Made by a program: the position numbers and the translations under genes. DNA of 64,000 nt from Winogradskyella sp. GTDB lineage: Bacteria; Bacteroidota; Bacteroidia; Flavobacteriales; Flavobacteriaceae. The notes beneath the pieces were generated by a model, which did not search any database, was not told where the DNA came from, and saw nothing but the letters and a program-made list of their open reading frames with translations. Positions 54,694 through 63,880 of this stretch are shown here, piece after piece; the first letter of the stretch is position 1; each line of letters begins with the position of its first letter. Location: NCBI RefSeq assembly GCF_003712105.1, contig NZ_RHLG01000002.1:434001-498000 (forward strand), read 5' to 3'.

Positions 54694-54988
54694 AATTCAT
54701 AGCGGCAATAATAGCTGCTCCATAAAATAACATCATTAGAGCTATAAGTACAAAACCACCGATGAGTCCAATAAGCCCCCAAAGTTTTGCATTTTTAGAA
54801 TCACTAATTGCACCTTGATAATTGCCACCTTCCCATTTAGCATTTACTTGAGCAGCATATATTATACTCACTACTCCCGTAACATTACAACAAAGAAAAG
54901 TTGTAATAATCGCTAGAACTAAATAATTATTTGGTCTTGGCGGTAAATCCTTAGGCGGAAATGATTGTTGATCTTGATTTTCGTACAT
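54680..54988 (-). CDS. CD225/dispanin-family membrane protein
   Basis: 102 residues. A Pro-rich start (QQSFPPKDLPPRPNN) is followed by YLVLAIITTFLCCNVTGVVSIIYAAQVNAKWEGGNYQGAISDSKNAKLWGLIGLIGGFVLIALMMLFYGAAIIAA, the two-helix CD225 pattern also seen in interferon-induced transmembrane proteins. Role in bacteria unknown. Part of a minus-strand cassette with CCC-motif and DUF2752 proteins. Confidence 0.9.
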   Translation of the reverse strand: MYENQDQQSFPPKDLPPRPNNYLVLAIITTFLCCNVTGVVSIIYAAQVNAKWEGGNYQGAISDSKNAKLWGLIGLIGGFVLIALMMLFYGAAIIAAMNSGGY

Positions 54989-55026
54989 ATTTTAGTAATA
55001 TAAGTTAGTGTATCTTAAGTATGAGA

Positions 55027-55359
55027 TTATTGTCCCATCATTTCTTGCATGCGACGTTGCATTTCTTGTTGGTCTTGTAACGTTTCCCATCCAAAGTAAG
55101 ATATAATCCAAATTATGTAGATTACCATTAAAATACTTAAAACAACTCCAATTATGCCCATAATTTTTCCAGCCTTAACATTGCCAAAGCCAGTATAATT
55201 TTCTGGTGCAGCTTGATATACTTTGGTAGCTTTATTACCAAGTACTATTGCTACTATTCCAAAAATTAATCCAGGTACGCCGTAGCAGCAGCATCCAATG
55301 ATTGATAAAATCCCCATTACTAGTACAAGGGTTCCGTTAGGTAGTTGTTGTTGTTCCAT
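55027..55359 (-). CDS. CCC-motif membrane protein
   Basis: 110 residues. GTLVLVMGILSIIGCCCYGVPGLIFGIVAIVLGNKATKVYQ holds the CCC motif in the first helix pair; a further helix is IMGIIGVVLSILMVIYIIWIISYF, followed by a Gln/Met-rich tail (QEMQRRMQEMMGQ). Typical small Bacteroidota protein, often near dispanin-like and DUF2752 genes. No known function. Confidence 0.9.
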   Translation of the reverse strand: MEQQQLPNGTLVLVMGILSIIGCCCYGVPGLIFGIVAIVLGNKATKVYQAAPENYTGFGNVKAGKIMGIIGVVLSILMVIYIIWIISYFGWETLQDQQEMQRRMQEMMGQ

Positions 55360-55370
55360 ATTATAGTTGA

Positions 55371-55664
55371 TTAAAAAGTTTTAATTAAAAAGCTTATTAC
55401 AATAATACTAATATTTAAGATAAAAAGCCCTAATAAAATTTTATGACCTTTTGCAAACTTAAACTTTAAATGCAAACCAAGGAATCCAAACATAAAGATT
55501 AGAGTGTAAATCGCAGGATACATATAAAAAGCTGCAACAAACTCACCTTGAAGGATTAAGTTTAATGAGCGTTGTATACCACAACCCATACAGTCTACAC
55601 CAAAAGATTGTTTCCACATGCATGGTAACATATAATCTTCTAATTGTAATAAGAATAGTCTCAC
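55371..55664 (-). CDS. DUF2752 membrane protein (second paralogue)
   Basis: 97 residues from a GTG start at 55664; an ATG at 55631 (MLPCMWKQ) is the alternative. The core MLPCMWKQSFGVDCMGCGIQRSLNLILQGEFVAAFYMYPAIYTLIFM matches DUF2752, with three membrane segments. Eleven bases before the CCC-motif gene. It differs from the paralogue at 54256 mainly in lacking the long N-terminal helix. Confidence 0.85.
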   Translation of the reverse strand: MRLFLLQLEDYMLPCMWKQSFGVDCMGCGIQRSLNLILQGEFVAAFYMYPAIYTLIFMFGFLGLHLKFKFAKGHKILLGLFILNISIIVISFLIKTF

Positions 55665-55842
55665 AGCTCAAAAATATATAATGTTTACAGAAAAGACTAA
55701 ATTTCTTATGCCAAAAACAAAATTTTGCTTTGCTTCAGTAACCACTATGTTATTCCATAAAATTTATTTTATTCAGTTGAGAAGAAATTCTGAATGAAAA
55801 AATTCATGTAATTTTGAAAGATGAATTTACCCCGAATTTTTA

Positions 55843-55865
55843 CTTCGACAAGGCTCAGTAACCGG
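55843..55865 (+). repeat. CTTCGACA-type dispersed repeat, intergenic
   Basis: CTTCGACAAGGCTCAGTAACCGG in the 235-base gap before the small membrane protein. Related to 56105-56127 and the complement of 37331-37352. The rest of the gap shows no gene. Confidence 0.6.
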
Positions 55866-55899
55866 CTTTAGAAGTTAAACCAATAATTATTATTGTTTA

Positions 55900-56169
55900 A
55901 TGAGAAATTTATCAAGACTAATAAATATTATTTGCATTGTAATTGGAGGTATAATAGCCATATACGCCAATGCTGAAGAGCAACAAAACACCTATGTTTT
56001 AATTGTAGGTATTGTACTCTTAATGTTTGGTATATATCGTACTTCGCGAAACGTGCCAAGTAAATTTGAAAACCAAAAAGAAGAGTCTTTTATTCAATCT
56101 GACACTTCGACACCGCTCAGTGACCAATCTTCTACATCACAACACAATGATATAGACCATGAAGATTAA
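55900..56169 (+). CDS. Small two-helix membrane protein with repeat-derived segment
   Basis: 89 residues. Two hydrophobic helices (INIICIVIGGIIAIYANA and YVLIVGIVLLMFGIY) and a polar tail. Residues ~69-76 of the tail are encoded by a CTTCGACA-type repeat. The tail Ser/Thr/Gln-rich end looks unconserved. The gene overlaps the Smr gene by 11 bases. No family assigned. Confidence 0.7.
   Translation: MRNLSRLINIICIVIGGIIAIYANAEEQQNTYVLIVGIVLLMFGIYRTSRNVPSKFENQKEESFIQSDTSTPLSDQSSTSQHNDIDHED
56105..56127 (+). repeat. CTTCGACA-type repeat inside a coding region
   Basis: CTTCGACACCGCTCAGTGACCAA, in frame within the small membrane protein gene, 240 bases after the intergenic copy. Confidence 0.6.
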
Positions 56170-56719
56170 AATTGGTGATAAGGTAGAAACTATTGATGAC
56201 GCCATCACTGGCATAGTTGTTTCTATTAAATTACCTTTAATTACAGTAGAGACTGAAGATGGTTTTTCGTTTGATTTTAATGAGAATGAACTCATTGTGC
56301 TGAATTCTACTGATTCAATCGAACTTGAAAATATTTCTAGAAAAAGTATTGCAGAGAACATTAAATCTAAAGAAGAATCAAAATCAAAGAGATCTTTAAA
56401 AGTCTCCTCCAAGAAAAGACATCAAGCCACATTTGTAATCGATTTACATATCCATCAATTAACAGATTCTACAAAAGGCATGTCTAACTATGATATGCTG
56501 AATCTTCAGCTTGATACTGCTCGTAGACAGCTAGAGTTTGCAATTAAAAAACGAATACCAAAGCTAGTTTTTATTCATGGTATTGGTGAAGGTGTATTAA
56601 AACAAGAATTATATACCGTTTTAAGACGATATAATAATGTTACCTTTTACGATGCTGATTATAAAGATTATGGTTTAGGTGCCACCGAAGTCAAAATATT
56701 TCAGAATGTTGATCCGTAA
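56159..56719 (+). CDS. Small Smr-domain protein (DUF2027-like start)
   Basis: 186 residues. An N-terminal SH3-like strand region at ~1-50 (IGDKVETIDDAITGIVVSIKLPLITVETEDGFSFDF) and a basic linker precede an Smr domain at ~95-183: FVIDLHIHQL, LDTARRQLEFAIKKRIPKLVFIHGIGEGVLKQELYTVL and YGLGATEVKIF. Smr domains nick or bind branched DNA or RNA; in ribosome rescue they cleave mRNA. MutS2 parts are absent. Target unknown. Confidence 0.9.
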   Translation: MKIKIGDKVETIDDAITGIVVSIKLPLITVETEDGFSFDFNENELIVLNSTDSIELENISRKSIAENIKSKEESKSKRSLKVSSKKRHQATFVIDLHIHQLTDSTKGMSNYDMLNLQLDTARRQLEFAIKKRIPKLVFIHGIGEGVLKQELYTVLRRYNNVTFYDADYKDYGLGATEVKIFQNVDP

Positions 56720-57664
56720 TTATTGTTGAATAATAATCGTAGTTATAAGGGTGCCTAAATTAATTTCATCACCACTTAAAATATCCAAGTCAAAGTTTTT
56801 GATAATGAAAACCGAATTTACAGTTCTTGTATATTGGTTGTTTTGCGTATTCCCAGGATTACCGTAATCTATAGTTTCGATAGTATTAAGGTAATGCGGA
56901 ACAAGATCTCCTAAAGCGTTATTAGCCAAGTCATTTGCCGGACTCATATCACCATTTTCATCTTCATTAATAGTTAATATGCCATCTTCGTCATCATCAG
57001 TATCTAGGTAATCAGGTATCGTGTCACCATCAGTATCTAATGGGTTTGTAGTTGGGTCATCATCACCATCTGTATCCTCTGAATCAATTTCATCGATAGT
57101 AAGGACATTGTCATTGTCATCGTCTTGGTCCAAGTAATCAAAAATGCCGTCTAAATCACTGTCTAAGGAATCTGAGAAATCACCATCACCGTTAGGATCT
57201 GCTCCTTCTAACGCACTTGGAATACCATCATTATCATCATCGTCAACAGTTACCGTAACTTCTGCGGTACCGGATGTAGATTCGTAATTTTCAATAATTA
57301 CCAAATCTGCCGGGATTACTGTACTACATAGTTCTTGGTTTGTTGATGTATCTGAAATATCTCTGTTATACGTTCTATATATAAATCTATTTGTATTGCC
57401 ATCTATTGTTAGTGTAGTTGGTGTATCAACAGGTGTAGGCTCAGAAAATAGCAAATCGTTTGCTGTATTACGCTGAATTAGTAGTGATAACGATTCACTA
57501 GGATCATTTCTAAGGTCATAGATTAAATATGTATCGATATCATTGTCACACAGACTTAAATCTTGATCAAAATCTAAATCAACAGTAATAATATCTCCAT
57601 CATCACAACTCGACATAAAAAATAGTGTAATAAGCACCACTAAGACTTTTCGCATAAGCTTCAT
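56720..57664 (-). CDS. Lipoprotein with thrombospondin type 3-like calcium repeats
   Basis: 314 residues. Lipobox FFMSSC (Cys~20). A beta domain at ~25-140, then an Asp-rich block at ~140-225 with repeated DxDxDGxxD units (DDDDNDGIPSALEGADPNGDGDFSDSLDSDLDGIFDYLDQDDDNDNVLTIDE). A final domain (~250-314) is beta-rich. The repeats should bind calcium and stiffen the chain. Likely surface lipoprotein; function unknown. A promoter box lies 11 bases upstream. Confidence 0.82.
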   Translation of the reverse strand: MKLMRKVLVVLITLFFMSSCDDGDIITVDLDFDQDLSLCDNDIDTYLIYDLRNDPSESLSLLIQRNTANDLLFSEPTPVDTPTTLTIDGNTNRFIYRTYNRDISDTSTNQELCSTVIPADLVIIENYESTSGTAEVTVTVDDDDNDGIPSALEGADPNGDGDFSDSLDSDLDGIFDYLDQDDDNDNVLTIDEIDSEDTDGDDDPTTNPLDTDGDTIPDYLDTDDDEDGILTINEDENGDMSPANDLANNALGDLVPHYLNTIETIDYGNPGNTQNNQYTRTVNSVFIIKNFDLDILSGDEINLGTLITTIIIQQ

Positions 57665-57674
57665 AGATTTTTAA

Positions 57675-57682
57675 CAAAAGTA
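57675..57682 (-). promoter_or_regulatory. Candidate -7 box TACTTTTG
   Basis: CAAAAGTA on the plus strand, 11 bases upstream of the TSP3 lipoprotein start. Confidence 0.4.
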
Positions 57683-57731
57683 AATTATTTACCAAATTAT
57701 AACGTTGCATCCATAAAATAATTTTATGTGT

Positions 57732-57739
57732 TATTTTTG
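57732..57739 (+). promoter_or_regulatory. Candidate -7 box TATTTTTG
   Basis: Perfect TAnnTTTG, 34 bases before the cysteine desulfurase homologue. Confidence 0.5.
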
Positions 57740-57772
57740 CCTGAGCAAAATCAATCACAAGCAAATTAAAAA

Positions 57773-58918
57773 ATGAACAATATTTATTTAGACAATGCAG
57801 CTACAACAGCTTTACGCCCCGAAGTTGTTGATAAAATGACAGAAGTCCTTAAGGACAATTTTGGCAATGCGTCTTCTACTCATAGCTTTGGTCGTTCGTC
57901 CAAATCTATAATGGAACAATGTCGAAAAAATATTGCAGCTCATTTTAATGTATCTGCAGGCGAGATCATATTCACTTCTGGTGGCACAGAAGCCGATAAT
58001 TTAGCACTAAGAAGTGCAGTTAGAGATTTAGGTGTAACAGAAATTATAACATCAAAGATTGAACATCACGCGGTATTGCACACTGCTGAGCAACTCCGTG
58101 ACGAATACGACATTACATTATCTTTTGTAGACTTAGACGATAAGGGAAGTATTGATTATAACCATCTTGAAAACTTGCTTAAAAGCGATACTGAAAAGCT
58201 AGTTAGCTTAATGCATGTTAATAATGAAATTGGAAATATCTTAGATATCAAAAGAGTTGCAGATTTATGCAAAGACAATAATGCTTTATTTCACTCTGAT
58301 ACGGTACAATCAGTAGGGCATTACCCACTTGACTTGCAAGATATAAAAGTTGATTTTATTGCTGGAGCAGCGCACAAGTTTCATGGTCCAAAAGGTGCTG
58401 GGTTTTGTTTTGTAAGAAAAGAATCAGGTCTTAAACCACTTATTTTTGGAGGCCAACAAGAACGAGGTTATAGGGCTGGTACAGAGTGTTTACACAATAT
58501 TGTAGGCATGGACGAGGCTTTGCGCATGTCTTATCAAAATTTAGAAACTGAAAGTGCTTACATTAAAGACTTAAAACAATACTTTATTGATGTTTTGAAT
58601 ACCAAACTTCCTGGTTGCCATTTTAATGGGCAATCAGCTAACTTTAATGAAAGTACGTATACGCTTATTAATGTGTGTTTACCGTTGCCACCAGAAAAAG
58701 CATTGATGTTGCAATTTCAATTAGATTTAAAAGGAATAGCGTGTTCTAAAGGAAGTGCTTGCCAGAGTGGAAGTGGAACGGCTTCTCATGTACTAACCGA
58801 AATTTTATGTAAGGAGAACATTAAGCGTCCTTCAGTACGTTTTTCGCTTAGTAAGTATAATACTATGAATGAAATAGATTATGTGGTTGATACACTTTGT
58901 GAATTTGCGAATTCTTAA
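57773..58918 (+). CDS. Cysteine desulfurase family protein (IscS/NifS-like)
   Basis: 381 residues, class V PLP fold. IYLDNAATTALRPEVVDKM, FGNASSTHSFGRSSK, FTSGGTEADNLAL, PLP Lys in GAAHKFHGPKGAGF and the active Cys in GIACSKGSACQSGSGTASHVL. Not linked to isc or suf genes here, so it may serve tRNA thiolation or general sulfur supply. Overlaps the convergent receptor gene by four bases. Confidence 0.93.
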   Translation: MNNIYLDNAATTALRPEVVDKMTEVLKDNFGNASSTHSFGRSSKSIMEQCRKNIAAHFNVSAGEIIFTSGGTEADNLALRSAVRDLGVTEIITSKIEHHAVLHTAEQLRDEYDITLSFVDLDDKGSIDYNHLENLLKSDTEKLVSLMHVNNEIGNILDIKRVADLCKDNNALFHSDTVQSVGHYPLDLQDIKVDFIAGAAHKFHGPKGAGFCFVRKESGLKPLIFGGQQERGYRAGTECLHNIVGMDEALRMSYQNLETESAYIKDLKQYFIDVLNTKLPGCHFNGQSANFNESTYTLINVCLPLPPEKALMLQFQLDLKGIACSKGSACQSGSGTASHVLTEILCKENIKRPSVRFSLSKYNTMNEIDYVVDTLCEFANS

Positions 58919-61383
58919 AGCCTAGCAGACAACCTTACATTAAACACTCTAGGTGTTAAAAAGTTTGGTATCGCAAACTGTCTTTGACTATTAACATCTC
59001 TTACCCAAGTATTAGTAATAGCATTTTGGTTATTGAACATATTGTAGATCTCAATACCTAAAGATAAACTTTTAAATCCCTGTTTCCATTGAGAGCTATA
59101 CGTCTTTTTTGGATTTACTATTTCGTAAGACATACCTAGATCTGCACGCCTATAATCTCTTAACCTAAACTGAAAATCGTATGGATCTGCATAACTTGGA
59201 GAACCACCAGGCAATCCTGTATTGTAAACCAAATTAAGATACATCTTTAAGTCTGGCATATTTGGTACATAATCTTGAAAAAGAATACCAAACTTTAAAC
59301 GCTGATCGGTTGGTCTAGATATGTATCCGCGGTTATCGATATTTTCTTCGGTTTTGAGATAGCCAAAGCTAAACCAAGATTCAGTTCCTGGAACAAATTC
59401 ACCGTTAAGCCTCATATCTAATCCATAAGCATAAGCTGTGGCATTATTTCTTGCACGGTATCGAATACGAACATTCTCTAAAGTATAAGGATTAACATCG
59501 GTTAAGCCTTTGTAATATACTTCAGAGACAAGTTTAAAAGGCCTATCCCACATTTCAAAGCTATATTCATTTCCTAATACTACATGAAATGATTTCTGTG
59601 CTTTTACATTAGGTCTTACAATTCCAGAAGAATCACGCAGCTCTCTGTAAAAAGGAGGTTGGTAATATAATCCACCTGCTGCTCTAAACAACATGTCACT
59701 ATTCCAATCAGGTTTAATTGCAAATTGAGCACGAGGACTAAATACAGTTTGTGTATTACGCTCTATGCCTTCGCCTTCAATTGTCCAACTATGTGCTCTT
59801 ACACCAATATTGTAATAGGCGTCATGCCTACCAATTTTAGTGTTCTTTTTATACTGAGCAAAAGCTTGTAGTCTATTTATCTGAACTTCATTAAATGCAC
59901 GAATATTTTGAAACGCTGTCAATGGTCCATCAAACGGAATGTCTGGCTGAAAATTAGGCTCTGTTAATGATGGCGGACGAATTGAAAACCCAGCTGAATC
60001 TATAACTTCAGATTCTACCAATCGGTCACGGATATCTTCGCGAGTGTATTTAACAGACCATTCAAAATTACTATCAGCATCAATATTATAATCACCTCTG
60101 TGTTCTAGGTTAAAAATCAATGCATCTAAATCATTACGTGCACGTGTAAACTGTGAACCAATACCTTCGCTAAATTCTACTTCACCTAAATCATCATCAC
60201 CAATATTTGTATTAACTTCTCCAAGTCTATATTGCGCTAAAATGTCGAAATACTCTTGCTCTGTAGCATGATATGCTGAACCGATAAGCTTTAATGTAGT
60301 TTTGTCATTTAAAAAATAATTGGCCTTAAAAGCTCCAAAATAAGTTTGGTATTCGGTTTGTTCCTGACCCTCATATACAACCAGTAATGCCACAGGTTCA
60401 TCAATAGTTCCGAAATTTGTTTGTCTATTTTCTGGAGTGAAATTGTATTGATTTAGTGATATATTACCTAAGAAATTAAGATGAAACTTATCTGAAAAAC
60501 GATAGGTAAGATACGTTTGTACATCTGCAAATACAGGTTCAACATTACCATTGGTTTCAAGGTTATTCAGAATAAGGCTATTATCTCTATATCGTACACC
60601 TGCTATTCCTGAAAATTTACCATCTTTAGATACGGTCTCCGCAGAGATACTTCCACCAAGCAAACTTAAGTCTGCACTTGCTCCAAATCTATTAGGATTT
60701 TTGTAGGTAATATCTAGTACCGAGGATAATTTGTCGCCATATCGTGCTTGAAAACCACCGGCGGAGAAATCTACATTAGAGACCAAATCCGTGTTCACAA
60801 AGCTCAAACCTTCTTGATTTCCCGAACGGATTAAAAAAGGACGATAAACTTCAATTTCATTGACATATACCAAGTTTTCATCAAAATTACCACCTCTTAC
60901 AGAATACTGTGTACTTAATTCATTAGATATATTAACACCTGGAAGTGTTTTCAAAATATTCTCAACACCTGGTTGAGCGCCTTTTATAGTTCGGATTACT
61001 CGAGGTGAAATGGTGGTTACACCTGTTCTGCTTTGTCTGGTATTTCGGTTAATAACAACTTCGGCAATTTGCTCAACATTTATTTTTAAAACCGGATTAT
61101 ACTCAATTTCACTGCCATTTTTAAGATTAAACTTTTGTTCAACCCGCTTGTGAGATACATGGGTAAAAATGATTGTTATTTCGGTGTTTGCCGGGATTTT
61201 TATCTCGTAGAATCCATTTCTATTAGTTGTAGCACCTTCTCCAGTATTGGCAGTGATATTAACACCTTCTATTGGGTTTTCATTTTCATCAAGAATGACA
61301 CCTCTTATTGTTGCAGTTTGCCCTAACACTGTTAAGGTAATTAATAATAGAATAGCGGTTAATAAAAATTTAGTGTTTTTCAA
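58915..61383 (-). CDS. TonB-dependent receptor with carboxypeptidase-like N-domain
   Basis: 822 residues. Signal peptide to ~21 (VLGQ). Carboxypeptidase-like regulatory domain ~24-110 (TIRGVILDENENPIEGVNITANTGEGATTNRNGFYEI). Plug ~115-235 (IKGAQPGVENILKTLPGVNISNELSTQYSVRGGNFDENLVYVNEIEVYRPF). A 22-strand barrel fills the rest, ending in FNVRLSARL. No SusD gene is adjacent, so it is of the non-SusC type. Ligand unknown. It is followed by its likely operon partner's stop 12 bases upstream (M23). Confidence 0.93.
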   Translation of the reverse strand: MKNTKFLLTAILLLITLTVLGQTATIRGVILDENENPIEGVNITANTGEGATTNRNGFYEIKIPANTEITIIFTHVSHKRVEQKFNLKNGSEIEYNPVLKINVEQIAEVVINRNTRQSRTGVTTISPRVIRTIKGAQPGVENILKTLPGVNISNELSTQYSVRGGNFDENLVYVNEIEVYRPFLIRSGNQEGLSFVNTDLVSNVDFSAGGFQARYGDKLSSVLDITYKNPNRFGASADLSLLGGSISAETVSKDGKFSGIAGVRYRDNSLILNNLETNGNVEPVFADVQTYLTYRFSDKFHLNFLGNISLNQYNFTPENRQTNFGTIDEPVALLVVYEGQEQTEYQTYFGAFKANYFLNDKTTLKLIGSAYHATEQEYFDILAQYRLGEVNTNIGDDDLGEVEFSEGIGSQFTRARNDLDALIFNLEHRGDYNIDADSNFEWSVKYTREDIRDRLVESEVIDSAGFSIRPPSLTEPNFQPDIPFDGPLTAFQNIRAFNEVQINRLQAFAQYKKNTKIGRHDAYYNIGVRAHSWTIEGEGIERNTQTVFSPRAQFAIKPDWNSDMLFRAAGGLYYQPPFYRELRDSSGIVRPNVKAQKSFHVVLGNEYSFEMWDRPFKLVSEVYYKGLTDVNPYTLENVRIRYRARNNATAYAYGLDMRLNGEFVPGTESWFSFGYLKTEENIDNRGYISRPTDQRLKFGILFQDYVPNMPDLKMYLNLVYNTGLPGGSPSYADPYDFQFRLRDYRRADLGMSYEIVNPKKTYSSQWKQGFKSLSLGIEIYNMFNNQNAITNTWVRDVNSQRQFAIPNFLTPRVFNVRLSARL

Positions 61384-61395
61384 ATAAATAAGGTT

Positions 61396-63090
61396 TTATT
61401 TCCTGTAAAATGTTGTTTCAAATGTAGAACTATTTCCAACATTATCAGTTACAATTACTTTCAAATTATTTTCTGTGTCTGTAATTACACTATCATTAAA
61501 ATCGTGAACAAGCATATTTGTCTTATAATCATACTCCATTAAAATCCATTTTCCGTTGACAGTGGCTCTGTATTTTGAAACTCCAGAGAGTTCATCACTT
61601 ATTTTTAATTTTAGATATCGGTATTTACTCATCCATTTTTTATCAGTAAAATTTACTGCTTTAATTTTTGGACTAACGGTATCAGTTGCTAGAATATATT
61701 GGCCAAAGGTTTTGGTCCTAGCTACTAAGGTATCACCTTTTCGTTTTGTACCGACATAACTTGGCTTTTTGTAATACCCATAAAGCCTAGCTATAAACAG
61801 TTTGCTTTTATCTATTTCCTTGTACTTGCTTATATCATAATTTATAACAAAATTTTTCTGTACGGGCACTTCATCTTTATGAAGGTTTAGAGTGTCACAA
61901 CTAACATTAAAATCAATTAAAATATCTTCATACACAGTATTAGGATAGAAGGTAACACTAGCAATGTGATCTTTTAAAACTGTAGTTTCAGTAGTTTTAA
62001 TTAGGCGTTGTTCAGGGTTTCCTATATCTTCAACTTTTTTAGCTTCTTGAAGCTTGCCTTTAATCGGAATATTCAAAGTTGTCGTATTAGATTTAAAATC
62101 TTTTATCTCCACTTTATAGATTGAAGATGTGCTATCTTCAACTTTGATGTAACCTCTATCAACTACATTTTTAATCATACTAAGCGGATTGTTCTCTTCA
62201 ACAAATAGTTTTTGACTTCGTGTTTTTTTGGTTTTCCATAGCTGAAAATCAATATATCGGTTAAGGTGTTTAGTTTCTGTAAAACTGAAACGCTTAAAGT
62301 CCATTTCAAATACTTTGTTACCGTTAAGATATGACGAAATGTTACTAACACCATTGTTATTTGGAGCCAAGTCTTGTTTGTCATAACTCACAACACCAAA
62401 TCCTATTTCACCATAGGCAGTTATCTTTTCAACGTCATAATTGCCATTTTTATTTGGAATTAGCCTTAAAGGAATTCTTTTGTTTTTTCCGTTTATGAGG
62501 GAATTCTCATTTTTTGGATATGCGTAAACAGCTGATATGTAAGGCTTTTTACTATCTTTTACATTTATTCCAAATAGCATAGGGTTAATAGGACGTTCAG
62601 CATTATCTCTAATCTCGAAATGCAAATGTGGTCCACCAGAGCCACCAGTATTTCCCGAATAAGCTACAACTTCGTCAGTTTCAATTTGTAGCTCAGTTGT
62701 ATTTGGGAAAACTTCAACTTCAAAGCTTTCTTTTTCGTATTGACAATCTTTAATATACGCCTCAATTTTTGGAGAGAATTTTTTTAGATGCCCGTAAACC
62801 GAAGTATATCCATTTGGGTGAGTGATATACAAAGCTTTTCCATAGCCAAAATGAGATACCTTAATTCTGCTCACATACCCTTTTGCAGATGCATAAACTT
62901 TTAGACCTGTTTTGCGTTGCGTTTTAATATCTAACCCAGAATGAAAATGATTAGAACGCAACTCGGCAAAAGTACCAGATAGGATTGGTGTAATATCTAA
63001 CGGATTTCTAAAATAGTCCTGTGGATACTCAGATTGTGAGTATAATGCGGACGATAATAAAAAAAAGATAAGATATGTTTTCATTGGCAT
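61396..63090 (-). CDS. M23-family metallopeptidase
   Basis: 564 residues. Signal peptide to ~19. LytM domain ~45-165: zinc ligands in RSNHFHSGLDIKT (HxxxD) and GGPHLHFEIRD (HxH), with YGHL between. A ~390-residue beta-rich C-terminal region follows (VYAYPKNENSLINGK, then Ig-like end IKAVNFTDKKWMSKYRYLKLKISDELSGVSKYRATVNGKW). Cleaves or remodels peptidoglycan peptide bridges in the periplasm. Twelve bases before the TonB receptor, so probably one transcript. Confidence 0.93.
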   Translation of the reverse strand: MPMKTYLIFFLLSSALYSQSEYPQDYFRNPLDITPILSGTFAELRSNHFHSGLDIKTQRKTGLKVYASAKGYVSRIKVSHFGYGKALYITHPNGYTSVYGHLKKFSPKIEAYIKDCQYEKESFEVEVFPNTTELQIETDEVVAYSGNTGGSGGPHLHFEIRDNAERPINPMLFGINVKDSKKPYISAVYAYPKNENSLINGKNKRIPLRLIPNKNGNYDVEKITAYGEIGFGVVSYDKQDLAPNNNGVSNISSYLNGNKVFEMDFKRFSFTETKHLNRYIDFQLWKTKKTRSQKLFVEENNPLSMIKNVVDRGYIKVEDSTSSIYKVEIKDFKSNTTTLNIPIKGKLQEAKKVEDIGNPEQRLIKTTETTVLKDHIASVTFYPNTVYEDILIDFNVSCDTLNLHKDEVPVQKNFVINYDISKYKEIDKSKLFIARLYGYYKKPSYVGTKRKGDTLVARTKTFGQYILATDTVSPKIKAVNFTDKKWMSKYRYLKLKISDELSGVSKYRATVNGKWILMEYDYKTNMLVHDFNDSVITDTENNLKVIVTDNVGNSSTFETTFYRK

Positions 63091-63232
63091 TTGTAAACGA
63101 GCTAAAATATTAATTTGATTGTGAATTGCAAGTACCTAAGCTGTATTATTTTTCTTAACGATTTAATACTCCAGATGTTATCTAAACTAAAAATAATTGT
63201 AAAACAATTTAGTGTATTTAAAATCGAATTCT

Positions 63233-63240
63233 TAAATTTG
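63233..63240 (+). promoter_or_regulatory. Candidate -7 box TAAATTTG
   Basis: Perfect TAnnTTTG 24 bases before the coiled-coil-zapA pair. Confidence 0.45.
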
Positions 63241-63263
63241 TGAGGTAGTGTTGTATTACTTAT

Positions 63264-63554
63264 ATGAGTAAAATTGAAGACATTGTAGATACGTTAGAGA
63301 ATAGAATTTCAAAGGTTTTGCATAAGCAAGAAGTACTAAAGCAAACTAACGAGAAGCTCTCAGAACAAATAGATATCTACCAGAAACAAATACTTGAATA
63401 CCAGGAGCAAATAAGTGAATGGTCTGATAAATTTGAAACGCTCAAAGCCGCTAATGCAATACTAGGTAGTGACGAAAATAAACGAGAAACAAAGCTCAAA
63501 ATAAATTCGCTAATAAGAGATATAGACCATTGCATAGCGCAATTGTCAGAATAG
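63264..63554 (+). CDS. Coiled-coil protein upstream of ZapA
   Basis: 96 residues, almost all heptad-rich: VDTLENRISKVLHKQEVLKQTNEKLSEQIDIYQKQILEYQEQISEWSDKFETLKAANAIL, ending in KINSLIRDIDHCIAQLSE. Comparable to small ZapB-like or TraG-like coiled coils in length, though not assigned to a family. The place 16 bases before zapA is usual in Bacteroidota and suggests a role at the division ring (inference). Confidence 0.85.
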   Translation: MSKIEDIVDTLENRISKVLHKQEVLKQTNEKLSEQIDIYQKQILEYQEQISEWSDKFETLKAANAILGSDENKRETKLKINSLIRDIDHCIAQLSE

Positions 63555-63570
63555 CGTTAAAACACAATGG

Positions 63571-63858
63571 ATGTCGGAGCAGCTTAAAATAAAAATATCG
63601 ATTGCTAATCGAGTATATCCATTAACAATAAGTCCGAGTCAAGAAGAAGGATTGCGTAAAGCAGCTAAGAAGATTGAGGCAATGATTGGACAGTTTGAGC
63701 AGAATTACTCTGTTAGAGATAAGCAAGATGTATTAGCCATGTGTGCTTTACAATTTGCCGCTCAAGTGGAGCAAAAAACAATAGATAAAGAGTATGTTAA
63801 TGAAGAAGTTCAGGAAAAGCTAGAAACCTTAAACGAACTTTTACAACAACATATGTAA
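63571..63858 (+). CDS. zapA: Cell division protein ZapA
   Basis: 95 residues. SEQLKIKISIANRVYPLTISPSQEEGLRKAAKKIEAMIGQFEQNYSVRDKQDVLAMCALQFAAQVEQKT is the ZapA pattern, with a C-terminal coiled coil. It crosslinks FtsZ filaments at the Z ring. Followed directly by a candidate 6S RNA, echoing the zapA-6S linkage known in enterics. Confidence 0.93.
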   Translation: MSEQLKIKISIANRVYPLTISPSQEEGLRKAAKKIEAMIGQFEQNYSVRDKQDVLAMCALQFAAQVEQKTIDKEYVNEEVQEKLETLNELLQQHM

Positions 63859-63880
63859 TACTCGTACGTTCTTTAAAATA

